This document shows, piece by piece, positions 1 to 10,888 of a DNA stretch of 64,000 nucleotides. Positions within the stretch are counted from its first letter, which is position 1, and each line of letters starts with the position of its first letter. The DNA comes from Corbicula japonica (Eukaryota > Mollusca > Bivalvia > Venerida > Cyrenidae), in assembly GCA_038501625.1 (NCBI GenBank), contig JAZAYU010000015.1, forward strand, positions 9,012,991 through 9,076,990. The letters run 5' to 3'. A program made the translations under genes and the position numbers. The notes beneath the pieces are model-generated. The model saw only the letters and a program-made list of their open reading frames with translations, ran no database searches and was not told where the DNA came from.

Positions 1-78
1 CAACGACAGCACCTAGCCATGCAACGCTAATTACGCGTCCTATTGAGCTAACCGGGGCAACCCAAAACAGGTGGTTCT
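1..78 (-). repeat. tRNA-like SINE fragment, cut by the window edge
   Basis: Read on the minus strand, this begins like a tRNA (GCCCCGGTTAGCTCAATAGG, A-box-like) and continues into the GGCTAGGCGCTG stretch shared by all copies of this repeat. The B-box half lies beyond the window. It is the first of a pair; the second member is at 199-312. Confidence 0.5.
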
Positions 79-198
79 GATAACCCTGATAAACGTAATC
101 ATCACAGTATGACACCGGAAATCGATTATTAATTGATAATTGAACTGACACTATATACGTCGGAGATCTTTTACGATCGCCACACAATAGGAGTTACT

Positions 199-312
199 GT
201 GAACTCCGATGATATTGCCCCTTCTGGAAAGCGAATCCGTACGGCGACAGCGCATAGACATGTAATGCCAATAAGGCAACCTATTGAGCTAATATGTATA
301 ACCCCAAATAGG
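199..312 (-). repeat. tRNA-like SINE, diverged second member of the pair
   Basis: The shared core (GGCGACAGCGC on the + strand) and the A-box-like TTAGCTCAATAGG are recognisable on the minus strand, but the B-box is worn (GGATTCGCTTTCC). It lies about 90 bp beyond the stop codon of the C4-like gene that ends at 400. The same pair occurs beyond the other C4-like genes. Confidence 0.45.
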
Positions 313-399
313 TTGATTGGATAACTCTGACAATCACTGCTTGACATCGGAAACCGGTTATTAGAACTAATGTATGCACACGGCCGCAATCATTATTTA

Positions 400-3300
400 T
401 TACTTTGAACACACAGCACAAGTAAGCTCACGACCATTCACATACGGTGGACACCTGAGTGAACCACACCTTGCCTCTATAAAATAGAACAGCTTTCCGT
501 TTTTATCCCCGCTACCTCCTGCCATTGATTCTGGTTCGCCATCAAGGCAGACGAAGTCTGAGGCATGATGGCCGTCATAGCCGCCAGTAAGATAACCCTG
601 GTACTCCAGTGTCCATCCGTCATAACACTGGTTTCGGGCGGGAATCATCATAATGCTGTTTCGTCTTGTATGACAAACACAACAAGGTACGTCTTCATTA
701 AATAATGTCTTTCCGAAGAAATTGTTCATGTTTCTGTTGTATAACTCATATTCAGCCCCGTAGACCGTACCTGCCGTTTGTTCTGCATCTTCATACACGC
801 TCCACAAAGGATCTTCAGGCAAACAAAGGTAGCTTGAAGCAGCCCCTTGATTGGAGTAGAGTGATCCCCCGGCGTAACCTTTATACACCATCTCCGTCAT
901 GTTCCCAGGACACGTTGTCCTTCCCCATCTAATATATGTTGCGCCTGTTTCATCCTTTGACTTGTGTGGGATATTTACTATATTATGCAAGATTTCTTGC
1001 CGTTTTGATTTTTCATCTGTAAAACAGAGCAATCTTAATTTGCTAAGATAAGGTATAATGTCTTGTATAATAGCCGATGTAAATTTTAACGCCTCATCCT
1101 TATACATTGCACATAATGTTTTGTCGAATTTTTGACGTATTTAGATATAAGGTGTATCCACATTAATTGAGACCGAGAATGCTCTGATCAAATACAGGCC
1201 ACACTCGTTGTATCAACCTCGCTTAAGTCGAAACATCGGTTATCTCTATCTATTAATTATACGGTCCTGTCAAAATGTGTTCTTATTACATATAATACGC
1301 CGCTTAACTCGATTTCGACTTAAACAATGTTTGCATAAGTCGAAGTAAATTTAGAACCCGCCTATGGAAACGTATATGGTACACCCTGATGTTTTGATTA
1401 AATCGACTTAAGGTAAGTCGACTTGTCATGATAACAAAAGAAAATTAACTGTACCGGTTGTCGAGGTAAACTAATCTTTATGATATAAGTTAGTGCAACA
1501 ATATTTTAAAATATGTCATGTCGACGTCTGCTATGTCATCTTATCCACATAGTTCTAGTAAACATTTTAACCATTTCCTTGATATATGCGCATTTTTACG
1601 CATGTGGGACCAGTGTAGATGCAGATCAGCCAGCACATCCGTGCCGTCAGATCAGGATCTGCTCTAGTCGCATTTTGGTCAGAAATAACCTAATGAATCA
1701 AAAAGCGAACAGTTTAGATCCTGATCAGACGGCATGGATGTGCCGGCTGATTTGGATCTAAACTGTTCGCCCTAGCAAAAAAGGTGTTTCTATACAGGAA
1801 AGGGTTAACAAAAACCCTTCCTTTTGACCCTAGGTGATCAAGTTTTGGATAGAACAAACTACGGCACCAGGGGCACAATTTGAGCAAAATTGGTTAAAAC
1901 CCAACCTGTAGTTTCTGACTAATAGCGGGGGCAATATATTGTTAACGGACGGACAGACCACGGACGAATGTTGATAAGCCCACCATCTGAAGGTGGTCTA
2001 AAAAGACATGTTCAACTTTTGCGTAGACATCATGAATGTGTACTAGTAGACCAATGATTATGAATATCTAATTGAGTATATACGACAGTGCTACAAATAA
2101 TAATGGCTGAATTGTGAGCTATTGTCATTAAAAATAGGTGGTGCACACGTCTCATCCTGGAAAACATTTTGGTGAAGGTTCAAAGATTCTATCTGTAATA
2201 ATTATTTGGAAAAGCAGGTCAAAAGCCAATTTTCATCATTGTTTGGCTATATCAGGGGCAATAAACGAGTAATTTGCGAATAATAGCCCTTTCAAAATAG
2301 TAGATGCACACTATCACATCCTGATAAATAATTTGGTGAAGGTTCCGTGATTCTATTCATATTAGGTTTTTGTATATGCAACTTACAAGCAAGTTTTCAT
2401 CATTTAGGCTATTTCAGGGTCAATAACTGAGTAACTAAGAGTAATGGCCCTTTCAAAATAGGAGGTGCACAAGTTTACATCCTTTTCACATTTTGGTGAA
2501 TGTTTATTCATTCTTTCTGTAATAATTATTTGGCTAGACAGGTCAAAAGCTAACAATTGTCATTTTGGAGTTATGCAGGGGCAATGACTCTGGAATTTAT
2601 GGGTCTATATGTCGCCTTTAGCAAGTCGTAAAGCCGTAAACAATGAGCATAGTCAACATAGCAATTTTTACAAAGTACGTTATTATGCAGTTATGTCGAT
2701 TTATTTTAAGACGACAAGTCGACTTATGTTATTCAGTAATGACAAGATAAGGACGACAAATCGAGTTCTGTTATTACGTCATGATCCAATTATCATATCA
2801 TTCTTTATAATTTTTTGATAACTTGGTGCGATCATGTCGTCCTACAAGCACACATCTTCGCATGAAACGACATCATCAGGGTGTACCATATACGTTTCCA
2901 TATATACCCGCCGGCTAAAATATGCTATATAAAATCATCGGATAAGTCGAAGTGTGAAACTCCGCGGTCGAACAATGAGCGCGGCTTCTTCAAAGAGAGA
3001 ACTTGTCGGCAAACAAGATACCATTATTTAATTATAATTAACGTTTATCACTTGTTCAGTAAAGTATTCGCTTATTTAATGCATTTAGATGCAAAATATT
3101 CGAATTCGCAAATGCAATTAATTTCGGTTTTTAAAGAACAACATTTAATTACAATAATCATGACATAGTGACAACCAGGCTAATAATATATTAGTTCATC
3201 AGTTAAGGACAACAAATGCAAAAACATGATACAAACGTAATCAATTCTCCCCCAACAAGACTGAAGCACAAAAAGCTCCAAATTAACGATTATGGGGTGA

Positions 3301-4401
3301 ATATTAATTTGATTTGGTTTACGTAATAAAACATTACGAAAGACAACTCAGAGTGAAGACGACGACGATGTTACACAAACACCGAAACTTAACGATGATG
3401 GTTTTTTAACATGCAATAAATATAATCAAGTTTAAATACTTTTCTATTCTGTTTTGATAAACTAATTGATCCATTGAAATGTTGATAAACGAGTACTAGC
3501 ACTCACAATCATGTCAGCATTGGAAACATATAGGTATGATATTCGTGCATTTGCGCCAATTCGGATGTGTCGAACTTCGGATATCTCGAATCAAAATGTA
3601 CGGTCCCGACGACTTCGACACAACGAGTGTGGACTGTATTTGAAGACGTTTGGTATTTGAAAGGAAGAATACTCTAAATCAAATATTATTTATATTGTGT
3701 TTTTTTTTCTTGTCCGTTCAAAATATACAAATGTGTTATGTCAGCTTCAATTGCATTATAAGGTTATTTTTTTTTTATTTATCCATAATTTTTAATTTTT
3801 AATAATCTTAAAATTCATTAATATTCATTACAGTGTATGCAACTAGTGATATTTTTTGCGGTTGAACTACCGTCAATGAATACTTAGCGATTTCTAAGCA
3901 TGACCATTGTTAATTGATAATCCTTACCTAACTCTGCTTTTAAAATTCTTTTTTATCTAAACCACTGTCCATATTCATAACAAATAAACAAGTTCAGATA
4001 AATTATTTTTACGATTTTGATTTTGCAGAAGTATAAACATAAAAAATACTAGTATCCAAATCGTTCAAGCATTTTCTTGCTCAAAACTATTTGTTTTTGA
4101 AAAATTCAAAGATAACCATGTTCAGTTTTTTTTCTGTCAAACTAAAAAGTTTAGTATTTTTTTAAGTTTTGTTAAAAAAGAAACGGTTACCGTCAAGACT
4201 CTTTTCCAAAGTCCGAATCTTGTTGATTTGATCCTCAATCTTTTCTTTCATTTTGTTCTGTTCCATCTCCAGCATTAACATTTTCTGTAGCATTTTATGA
4301 TCATAGTCAAACCGTGATGTACAAACTGGTTCATTGTCACCCAAAGGTAAAACCGGTTTTTGAACAAGACTTATTACTAAGAACAGATTTACTGCATGCA
4401 T
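400..4401 (-). CDS. short-chain collagen C4-like secreted protein, copy 1
   Basis: Two coding exons on the minus strand, 4191-4401 and 400-1016, give 275 residues. The donor (GAC G|GTAACC) and acceptor (TTTTACAG|AT GAA) are both phase 1 and rebuild an Asp codon. Exon 1 starts at MHAVNLFLVIS, a signal peptide of about 20 residues, followed by a Met/Leu/Glu/Lys-rich coiled coil (about residues 33-70). Exon 2 holds the conserved Cys-rich C-terminal domain from about residue 94 (ATYIRWGRTTCPGN) to CAVCSK at the end, with about a dozen Cys and an N-glycosylation sequon (NMT). Molluscan proteins of this layout are named short-chain collagen C4-like, yet no Gly-X-Y repeat is present, so the collagen label is by homology only. 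A role in secreted matrix or mucus is inferred. The intron is swollen by a transposon at 1195-3636. Confidence 0.8.
1571..1770. repeat. palindromic MITE-like repeat, copy 1
   Basis: A left arm with GATCAGCCAGCACATCCGTG and a right arm with CGGCATGGATGTGCCGGCTG form a long imperfect inverted repeat. Related copies occur at 33010-33080 (partial), 33665-33862 (full) and 37220-37316 (partial). It has no coding content and is nested within the foldback element at 1195-3636. Confidence 0.55.
2110..2610. repeat. three tandem diverged units of about 150 bp
   Basis: Each unit contains a version of 'aaaataggtggtgcacac', 'ttggtgaaggtt' and 'taataattatttgg'. The units begin near 2125, 2290 and 2455. This is non-coding filler inside the foldback element. 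Confidence 0.45.
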
Positions 4402-5291
4402 CTTTCGTCGGTATAAAACGATATCTAGTGTTTGAATGAACATCCAACGGTAAGTCGCCTGAGTATATTTGCTGGAATACATATGTTTTTAGTTAGACGT
4501 ATTAATTAAGATTTTAATCTCTATTTTCACAGTTGTTTCTGAACATAAAGCATAGGAAATTTGTTTTACCCGTGGGAATTTTAAGCAGAAGGAATGCAAA
4601 ATTTGTTGTTTATTAACCTAGATTTCATTTCGATGTAAACACAAAAAACCGAGGTTCTTGAAATTTTAATTTATGTTTTAACCTCTACTCATGACTGCCA
4701 GTACAAAAGGCATTATTTGCTTTGTACTGTTAACAAAGAAGTCTTTGCTTAAGGAAAATTAACAAAATTGCATTAGTTTTATAAATTATTCATTTTATTA
4801 TTTTAATTCACGACTAACAGCATTGTATCACGTTTCAGTGTTTAGTACATCCCATAGAAATATTTCTAAACTGGGCTAGTGTTGGTTGATTTTGTATTGT
4901 TACCAAATGTTTAAATCACTTGTGTTAGTTATGTAAATTGTAATAGGCGCTCGGTCACTATCAGGATAAAAGTATGACCAATTGTTTTCAAATATCGAAG
5001 TTTTATATATAAACTTTAGTTATGTTTTCAAATATCGACATTTTATATATAAACTTTAGTTATGTCTAGCCGATTACTAGCAATATTTACCTAGCTGTGA
5101 AATGTGGCACAGCTAGCTGTATTTCAGGTTAACTTACGTTGTCTCATTGTGTAGAGTGGCTATCACTACAATTTAAAAGTTATATAATATACTGAGCCAA
5201 AATGAGAACTTGACAAAATGACATGGGAAACTCCTATCACATTAATGATTGTAAATGTAAATTCTGTGCCCAAGATCATAAAATTAAACCT

Positions 5292-5387
5292 GGAGACCAG
5301 TCTCAAATCTCAAGCATCTGATTGGCTAAAATGAAGACAAGTATCAATTCCAGCCAATCAGATGCTAGAGATTTGAGACTAGTCTCC
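5292..5387. repeat. palindromic CCAAT element, copy 1
   Basis: Arms of about 45 bp (GACCAGTCTCAAATCTCAAG against its complement) flank a short centre. Each arm contains GATTGGCT/AGCCAATC, a CCAAT-box sequence. It lies about 650 bp upstream of the ZIP copy 1 frame. Copies occur at 17024-17118, 26739-26843, 54171-54266 and 63553-63635. Confidence 0.65.
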
Positions 5388-6012
5388 GAACCTAGAGGAA
5401 TGATCACCAATATGTTTATCCGGGAATTTTTCGGTTCAGTATCTATCGGTTTAAAAAAAACACACACACCAAAACAAAAAAAAACAACAAAACACGAGTA
5501 ACTTTTTGGTTGGGGAAAAAAGGAGTTGGATTTTATACGTTCTTTAACTTAGAGGGAAGTTATGTGCAAACAAGGATATTTAAGTAGCTGTATCTTATTT
5601 CTATTCATGAGGGGACTTGAACTATGTGTTTTTCTTTCTGTACAAGCCATAAAGTTTAAAATTTGACAGGCAAATGATGTTTGAGGCTTTTATGTAAAAC
5701 ATTCGATCTCATCATTATTTAGAAAAGAGGGGATAACTTTGCTCTCTGTGAAAAAAACAACATCTTTCTGCTTTATAAAATGTTCAGATGTGTGCAAATA
5801 GTGCCAAATACCACAATTTGATTAAGGATAAAATACAGCATAACTGACCAAAGTTGTTGAATTTAAAAAGGCAAGTTTCTTTTTTGCTTAGTATATTTAT
5901 CAAACACAAGCTGGACACTTCGGTGTATTAAGGCAACAAGTACAAAGGACCGGTCCGGTCAGATGTGATAGCAATCGAACCAGTTGAATTCAATGTCAAG
6001 GTCGCTCGAATC

Positions 6013-6020
6013 TATTTATA
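6013..6020 (+). promoter_or_regulatory. TATA-like motif upstream of ZIP copy 1
   Basis: TATTTATA occurs in the context CGAATCTATTTATAGCC. Copies 3 and 4 have TATATATA at the same place (27454-27461, 39249-39256), with the upstream word GGTCAGATGTGAT also shared. Only sequence conservation supports the promoter call. Confidence 0.4.
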
Positions 6021-6036
6021 GCCTGTCAGGCTCGCT

Positions 6037-6993
6037 CTGGGCATATTGCTTGTGATGTCGTTAAGTTCGGGACTCTTGCTGCCGATTTTGATATTACGTA
6101 AATATTGCTCGGGAAATACGTTTAGGAAAATCATCAGCATTCTGAAATGTGTATCAGGCGGTGTCTTTCTTGCAACATGCCTGCTCGGTCTACTTCCGGA
6201 AGGTCGCGAGCAAGTAAAGCGAGCACAAAGTTTATTGAAAACTGTTCAAGACTACCCTCTCACTGAGCTGGTGGCTGGGATAGGATTTTTAGTCATATTG
6301 CTAGTAGAAAGTTTTGCAATGTCTTGCTACCAGCCGGAAAACCAAAACCACCAACTGAAAGCGCGGATTTTGAAAGTAAAATCGCAGTAATTAAAGAGTA
6401 TACATTTGAAAATGAGGTCGCTGAGCAGTTTCTGGAATGATGTTAATCAATTTAGTGTATCACACGTGAATAAATCGGATTCTCACAATGAACATTCTCA
6501 TCAATGTGTTGCAGACGAGGTTTATGCAAACGGAAAAATGAATTTACGTAATATGTTGCTGATAATGGCTTTGTCGATTCATATGGTCTTTGAAGGACTT
6601 GAACTTGGAATCTTGGAAACGAACACTGCTGTGTGGACTTTACTGCTAGCTTTGGGCATTCACAAAGTTTTGATTTTCTTCTCAACGGGACTGACCCTTA
6701 ATGAAAGCTCGACATTTAAAAAAGTAGTCGTAGCAATGAGTTTTACGTCGTTGGTATCGCCGATAGGTGTCGCTATAGGTATAGTGATGAGTTCGCAGGA
6801 AACTAGTGTTGCCATGGTTACGGTCTCTGCTATTTTGCAAGCGCTTGCAAAAGGAACATTTCTGTATGTGTTTTTCTTTGAAATACTTTGGAAGCAGTTT
6901 CTAACAAACGATGACTACAGAATTTCAAAATCGATTGCGACAATATTAGGATTTACTGTACTAGCTGTTTTAAAATACGCAGTTCTGGAGTAA
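6037..6993 (+). pseudogene. ZIP-family (SLC39-like) metal transporter, copy 1, disrupted
   Basis: This is homologous over most of its length to ZIP1/2/3-type zinc importers. Recognisable parts are TM2 (GGVFLATCLLGLLPEG), TM4 with its metal-site motif (HMVFEGLELG), TM5 (HKVLIFFSTGL) and later hydrophobic segments ending in LAVLKYAVLE. The first dozen codons present in the other copies are missing, and a 9-bp deletion removes residues before KYCSGN. A 10-bp deletion at the His-rich loop (TGCTAC|CAGCC) shifts the frame into a stop at 6388. A 2-bp loss near 6425 restores the frame downstream. With the start gone and a stop in the loop between TM3 and TM4, it is called a pseudogene. The stop at 6991-6993 is shared with the other copies. 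Confidence 0.75.
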
Positions 6994-7862
6994 GGCATTG
7001 TTGTAAAATTCTCTTTTACGCAGTAATGCATGTTTATAACTTTCATAATCACTCTAAAACGATTGTAAATTATATCTAGCTTTTTCGCTGTGCAGCGATT
7101 TCCCAGATTCTCATCCGATTTTGTATAAAATAGATGATGAACACTGAAGGATTCAGACTCGGAAAGAGTTGTTCTTATAAACGACTGGCGATGTTGAATA
7201 AACTCGTTAGATTTTCCACATTGTTGGATAGAAAGCACCCGTAGGATCCGGAAATAAGGTTCTTTTGTTGTACAAGCTTTGCTGTGACCGCGAACCTGTT
7301 AATGATACAGACAAGATCGGTTCTGCATGCGGTACACGAGGATAAGCTAACATTGAATTGAAACATTTTGATTTTTGTGAAGAGTATCAAACAGTGATTT
7401 TATCATCTTTATAATCAATGTACATATGCTACTCGAAATTTGATAATGGCCACTTTTGTCGGCTGTAATTGTTATTGTTTATTTTAATATTTTTAACAGT
7501 GATTACATTAAACATTAAATATTGTTTTTATTATTTAATTTTTGATAAAACCGATGAATTAGTCAATCTGAGTTGAATAATTGAACTTGAATATGAGGGT
7601 AAAATTATCTAAGCGGAAAAACTTGTATAATATATTATAAAATGTTAATTTGATTGAAAACGTCAATACAGCTGAATCGGTGTAGATTTCTGCGAGTCAT
7701 ACTTAGACTCTGAACATTGTAGCTGTATGTTTACTGTAATCACATAATATTAAACAGAATTTAATATCAACTAGCATATAATAAAGATATTTCTTCCATG
7801 AAATTTTATTCAACAAACTACAACCAATTACAATATTTTAAGACTCTTTGATCGTCTCTTGT
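6994..7862. other. spacer between convergent ZIP copy 1 and Cys-rich copy 1
   Basis: No coding sequence is recognised. The stretch is conserved in units 2 to 4 (for example 18208-19074). It contains, on the minus strand, the Cys-rich gene's polyadenylation signal AATAAA (7805-7810), just beyond its last exon. Confidence 0.6.
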
Positions 7863-9988
7863 TTATCCTGAAATCAGAAAATAAAGATTGAATGTCATCA
7901 TTTATTGATATTTTTTCTACCCTCCCTCCCTCCCTCACCCTTTATTTGTAACAACTCTAACCTAACCCTCCATCCATCACCAATTTATCTTACCAAAAAG
8001 CAGTTCAATAAAAAAGGGCGTCATCTCGCATCGAATCGTGATTTTTTAACTTCAAAAAGGGTAGGATAAATATATTATTAAAAAACTAACTTCCTGGACC
8101 TGAACCTGTAAGACTTGTCTCCGAAATACATACAGGGGAGAGCCTCGCCCCAACTCGTTCAGGAACATAGAAACGAAATACAGTCCAACCTGTCTTTAGC
8201 AGCCACCCAAGGGAGTGACAAAAAGTGGCTGCTCTATACAGTTGGCTGTTAGACAGGTTAAAATGAGAGCAAAATGTCAGTTTAGAACATATTCAAACTG
8301 GCTGTTTAAGACAGGTGGTTGATATTCGCAGGAGGCTGCTAAGGCAGATTTAACTGTACTCTAGGTATATAGTGGTAGCCAGAATGGCTGGCCGTGTTAA
8401 AGGTCAGGGTATTCAAATATGTCGTGGATTGGCTTGTTAATTATGAATGTGTTGCAATTGTATTATTTGTGTTAGTATAATAAAGTACCAGTTCATTTCC
8501 CTCAAAATTAAATACTGAAGTTAAAAATGTGGGTTCGACCAACCCCACTGAACCCCTGGGGCCGCATGTTTTCTTATTCCATTACAAACTGAGATGAGGT
8601 ACTATTTATTAAGATTAATAGAACCTGCTGATATATCGAGTTTTCACTCGAGACCTACTAAAAAACCCCGAGATTTTATGAAATTTCATAAAAAAGCTTT
8701 TTTTGAAAAATAAAAAGAACTATTGCTCCGGCTACGCCCCCAACCACCGATAGATATACCATTGCGTATCTGAACGCCGCCCTATGATTATATTCTATGA
8801 TAAATCATATAAGATATCGATCATTTGCTAACTAATTGTTCACGTACTCACCTAAAACAGAAAGACAATGGCAAAATCCTTCATCACACGATTGTAGCTG
8901 TTGTAATGTACAAACATCATAATAGCAATCTGAAGCCGTAATACACTCGTGCTCGTAGTGACAGTGGCACTCGCCGCTGTGACAATGTATGTCCTGTCCG
9001 ACGGCGTACACCACACCGCTGCAGTCATCCTCTGTTGTACAGCTGCGTACGACCACAACTGGGAGCATATCGTAGAATAAACAACACGTACTAAACTACG
9101 TACTTCATCACTTTCTTCATTATTTACTTCCAATAAATAAGATCAGAAAAAAATTAGGACTAAATATCAGTGTACTTAAGGTCAATACTAAACCTTATGT
9201 TTGCTTGGCACATGTTTGATGTTCGTTAAACAACTACATGTATTTCATTTTCAATTTTCGACAGCATTCGGTGTTAGGCTAAATTGGGGCTGATATAAGT
9301 CACTATTTCAATTTTTCCCTTTAATTGAAAAAAATTCCCAGCTGAGGAAATATTTCACGAGAAACAAAAGAGGAAATTCAAGATGTCTGATTACTCACTA
9401 TTTCAAAGTATATTTTATGAAAATTAATCAACTTTTTTAATATTCAGGGAAACAGTCATCACATTTATTTATTTATCCGTCAACGTTTGTTTTTTTATTT
9501 TGTAGGAAAGTAGGATTTTCCAAATAATGTAAAACAACACATGTTTCCCAGGCCTCTTTAAAATACATCATATGTACATGTTCTATATTGCAAATATATA
9601 TCTTTCCATTGAGAATTTATAAAGAACAAAACTGTACATAGTAAAACCTGTATTAAACATACACCATAAAAGGTGAATGCTTATTACAGGTGGCTGTTAA
9701 AGACATGTTAAAATTAGAACAATGTCTGTTTAGGACATTCTAGTATTCAAACCGGCTGTTTAACACAAGTGGTTGCCGAATGCAGGTGGCTGCTAACTTT
9801 GCTAAGGCAGGTTCAACTGTAATCAATTGTTACTTCCGGAAGAAAACTTTAATCATTAAAATACAGAATACTTTCATACAGCAGAAATAATAAAATGTTT
9901 TTGTAACAAATTCATTACTATTAAATAAAAAATAAGACATCAACTTACCGCAAATAACTGCAAAAGTGATGAAGAATAATGCCTTCAT
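7863..9988 (-). CDS. secreted Cys/His-rich peptide with two six-Cys modules, copy 1
   Basis: Three coding exons on the minus strand: 9949-9988 (signal peptide, MKALFFITFAVIC), 8852-9058 (the whole mature peptide) and 7863-7867 (the last two bases of a Gly codon plus TAA). Both introns are GT-AG and phase 1, giving 83 residues. The mature part is two tandem modules of the form C-x5-C-x3-C-x7/8-C-x4-C-x-C, the first rich in His (HCHSGECHCH). The pattern recalls EB-like or other small disulfide-rich extracellular modules, but no family is certain. Here the third Cys of module 1 is Tyr (GVVYAVG), leaving an odd number. A TATA box lies at 10054-10061 and AATAAA at 7805-7810 on the minus strand. 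Function unknown; defence or metal binding are guesses. Confidence 0.75.
8181..8356. mobile_element. short Tc1/mariner-type MITE, copy A
   Basis: The left end TA|CAGTCCAACCTGTCTTTAG and the right end CTAAGGCAGATTTAACTG|TA are inverted repeats next to TA. The body repeats 'ggtggctg' and 'aggacat' words. It lies in intron 2 of Cys-rich copy 1. Related copies occur at 9640-9819, 19386-19562 and 50272-50452. Confidence 0.55.
9640..9819. mobile_element. short Tc1/mariner-type MITE, copy B
   Basis: It shares the body words and the right end (AAGGCAGGTTCAACTG|TA) with the copy at 8181; the left end is worn. It lies in intron 1 of Cys-rich copy 1 and matches 50272-50452 in Cys-rich copy 5, so that insertion predates the duplication of those two units. 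Confidence 0.5.
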
Positions 9989-10053
9989 TGTGTGATTTAA
10001 ATTTTAAATCTGTTGCAAGACGGAAGTCTGTTAACAAGCGATTCTCTCGACAG

Positions 10054-10061
10054 TTTATATA
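10054..10061 (-). promoter_or_regulatory. TATA box of Cys-rich copy 1
   Basis: On the minus strand the motif reads TATATAAA, in the context TGCTATATAAACTG, about 66 bp upstream of the start codon. The same context is present before copies 3, 4 and 5 and with one change before copy 2. Confidence 0.6.
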
Positions 10062-10888
10062 GCATTTCTATAGCGGCACAATGCGGACATCCTGGTAATA
10101 CGATTTTTTTTGGGTCGTTCTTTCGACTTTTGAACTCACAGAGGTCTTCTTGAAAGTGTGATATGAGCACTCAATAACAAAACTATTTCATTAAACATCC
10201 GGAGTTTTCTTTTTAATAATAAACTATTTTAATGTTGAATTTTTGTTGTTGCTATGATGGTGGTCGTGCTTTCGCCGCTGCTGCTGCTGATGATGAGAAA
10301 TTCAATGTCAACAGGATTACCATAAGTATAGCTGAGCATAAACTGATATTAAGATTGAATAAAGAAGTTGTTAAATATACGTTCTTCTTCGGCATGATAT
10401 GTCCCCAACTATTTCTTGTAAATTGCCGTAAATAAATGACTTTGAACCGAAAACAAATGTAGGCGGAGTTCTTTAGAATCTGTTTTAAGAAATAGTTTAT
10501 TGTTGTAGTTGTTTCGATACTTATTACTTGTAAACCTTTTTCAAAAGATCAAAGAACAAAATTATCAATGTTTTACAAATTGAGTTTAGAAAATTTTGTA
10601 CAAGATCCGAGGCAGCGTACCATTGATCAGGTTCTCGTAATTAAAAAAAAACTCAAAAAAACTCACAAAACAAACAAAAACAACAACAACAGAAACCTTC
10701 TATGTGTCTTGTACTTGCAATAATCTGAGTTTAGATTTAGTTTAGGTGATAATAATCTTCATTTTTTTTAATGATGTTGTCCACTAATGCAAACATGTAG
10801 GTGTTTGCTTTAAATTCACACCCATGTGCCTTATAATAACGAGTGTTTGACGATATCCCTTTCGGACAAAATCCCTTTTGCTGTTTTT
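10062..10888. other. upstream flank of Cys-rich copy 1
   Basis: No coding sequence is recognised. The stretch is shared with the flanks of the other Cys-rich copies and includes GCTGCTGCTGATGATG-type short repeats near 10,270-10,300. A short A-rich run is at 10,645-10,690. Confidence 0.5.

Larger units (their letters stand above)
1195..3636. mobile_element. Tc1/mariner-like non-autonomous foldback element inside the C4-like copy 1 intron
   Basis: The left end reads TA|CAGGCCACACTCGTTG and the right end CAACGAGTGTGGACTG|TA, an imperfect terminal inverted repeat flanked by TA. The equivalent introns of copies 2 and 3 read gatcaaaTGtttgacg and gatcaaaTGtttaaag, so they show the uninterrupted site. 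The ends carry further inverted copies of GTCGACTT-type motifs and of a stretch around 1340-1400 and 2870-2915. No transposase frame is visible. Nested inside are a palindromic repeat (1571-1770) and three tandem units of about 150 bp (about 2110-2610). Length is 2,442 bp. The TA duplication and CAG/CTG ends suggest Tc1/mariner mobilisation. Confidence 0.65.
4402..6036. other. intergenic spacer between the divergent C4-like copy 1 and ZIP copy 1
   Basis: No coding sequence is recognised. The stretch aligns with 16178-17197, 25993-27589 and 38625-39351 in the other units, so it is part of the array. It holds the palindromic CCAAT element at 5292-5387, an A/C-rich run at 5450-5500, and a TATA-like motif (6013-6020) before the ZIP reading frame. 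Confidence 0.6.

Noticed and set aside
705..932. Open frames on the + strand across C4-like exon 2, and similar frames at 46041-46289 and 59870-60052
   Set aside because: They are antisense shadows of the conserved C4-like coding sequence and have no homology of their own.
8832..9068. Cys-rich peptide ending in GEYVNN without a third exon
   Set aside because: A strong GTGAGT donor precedes EYVNN in most copies, and a conserved acceptor, stop and AATAAA follow downstream; the unspliced form is kept only as an alternative.
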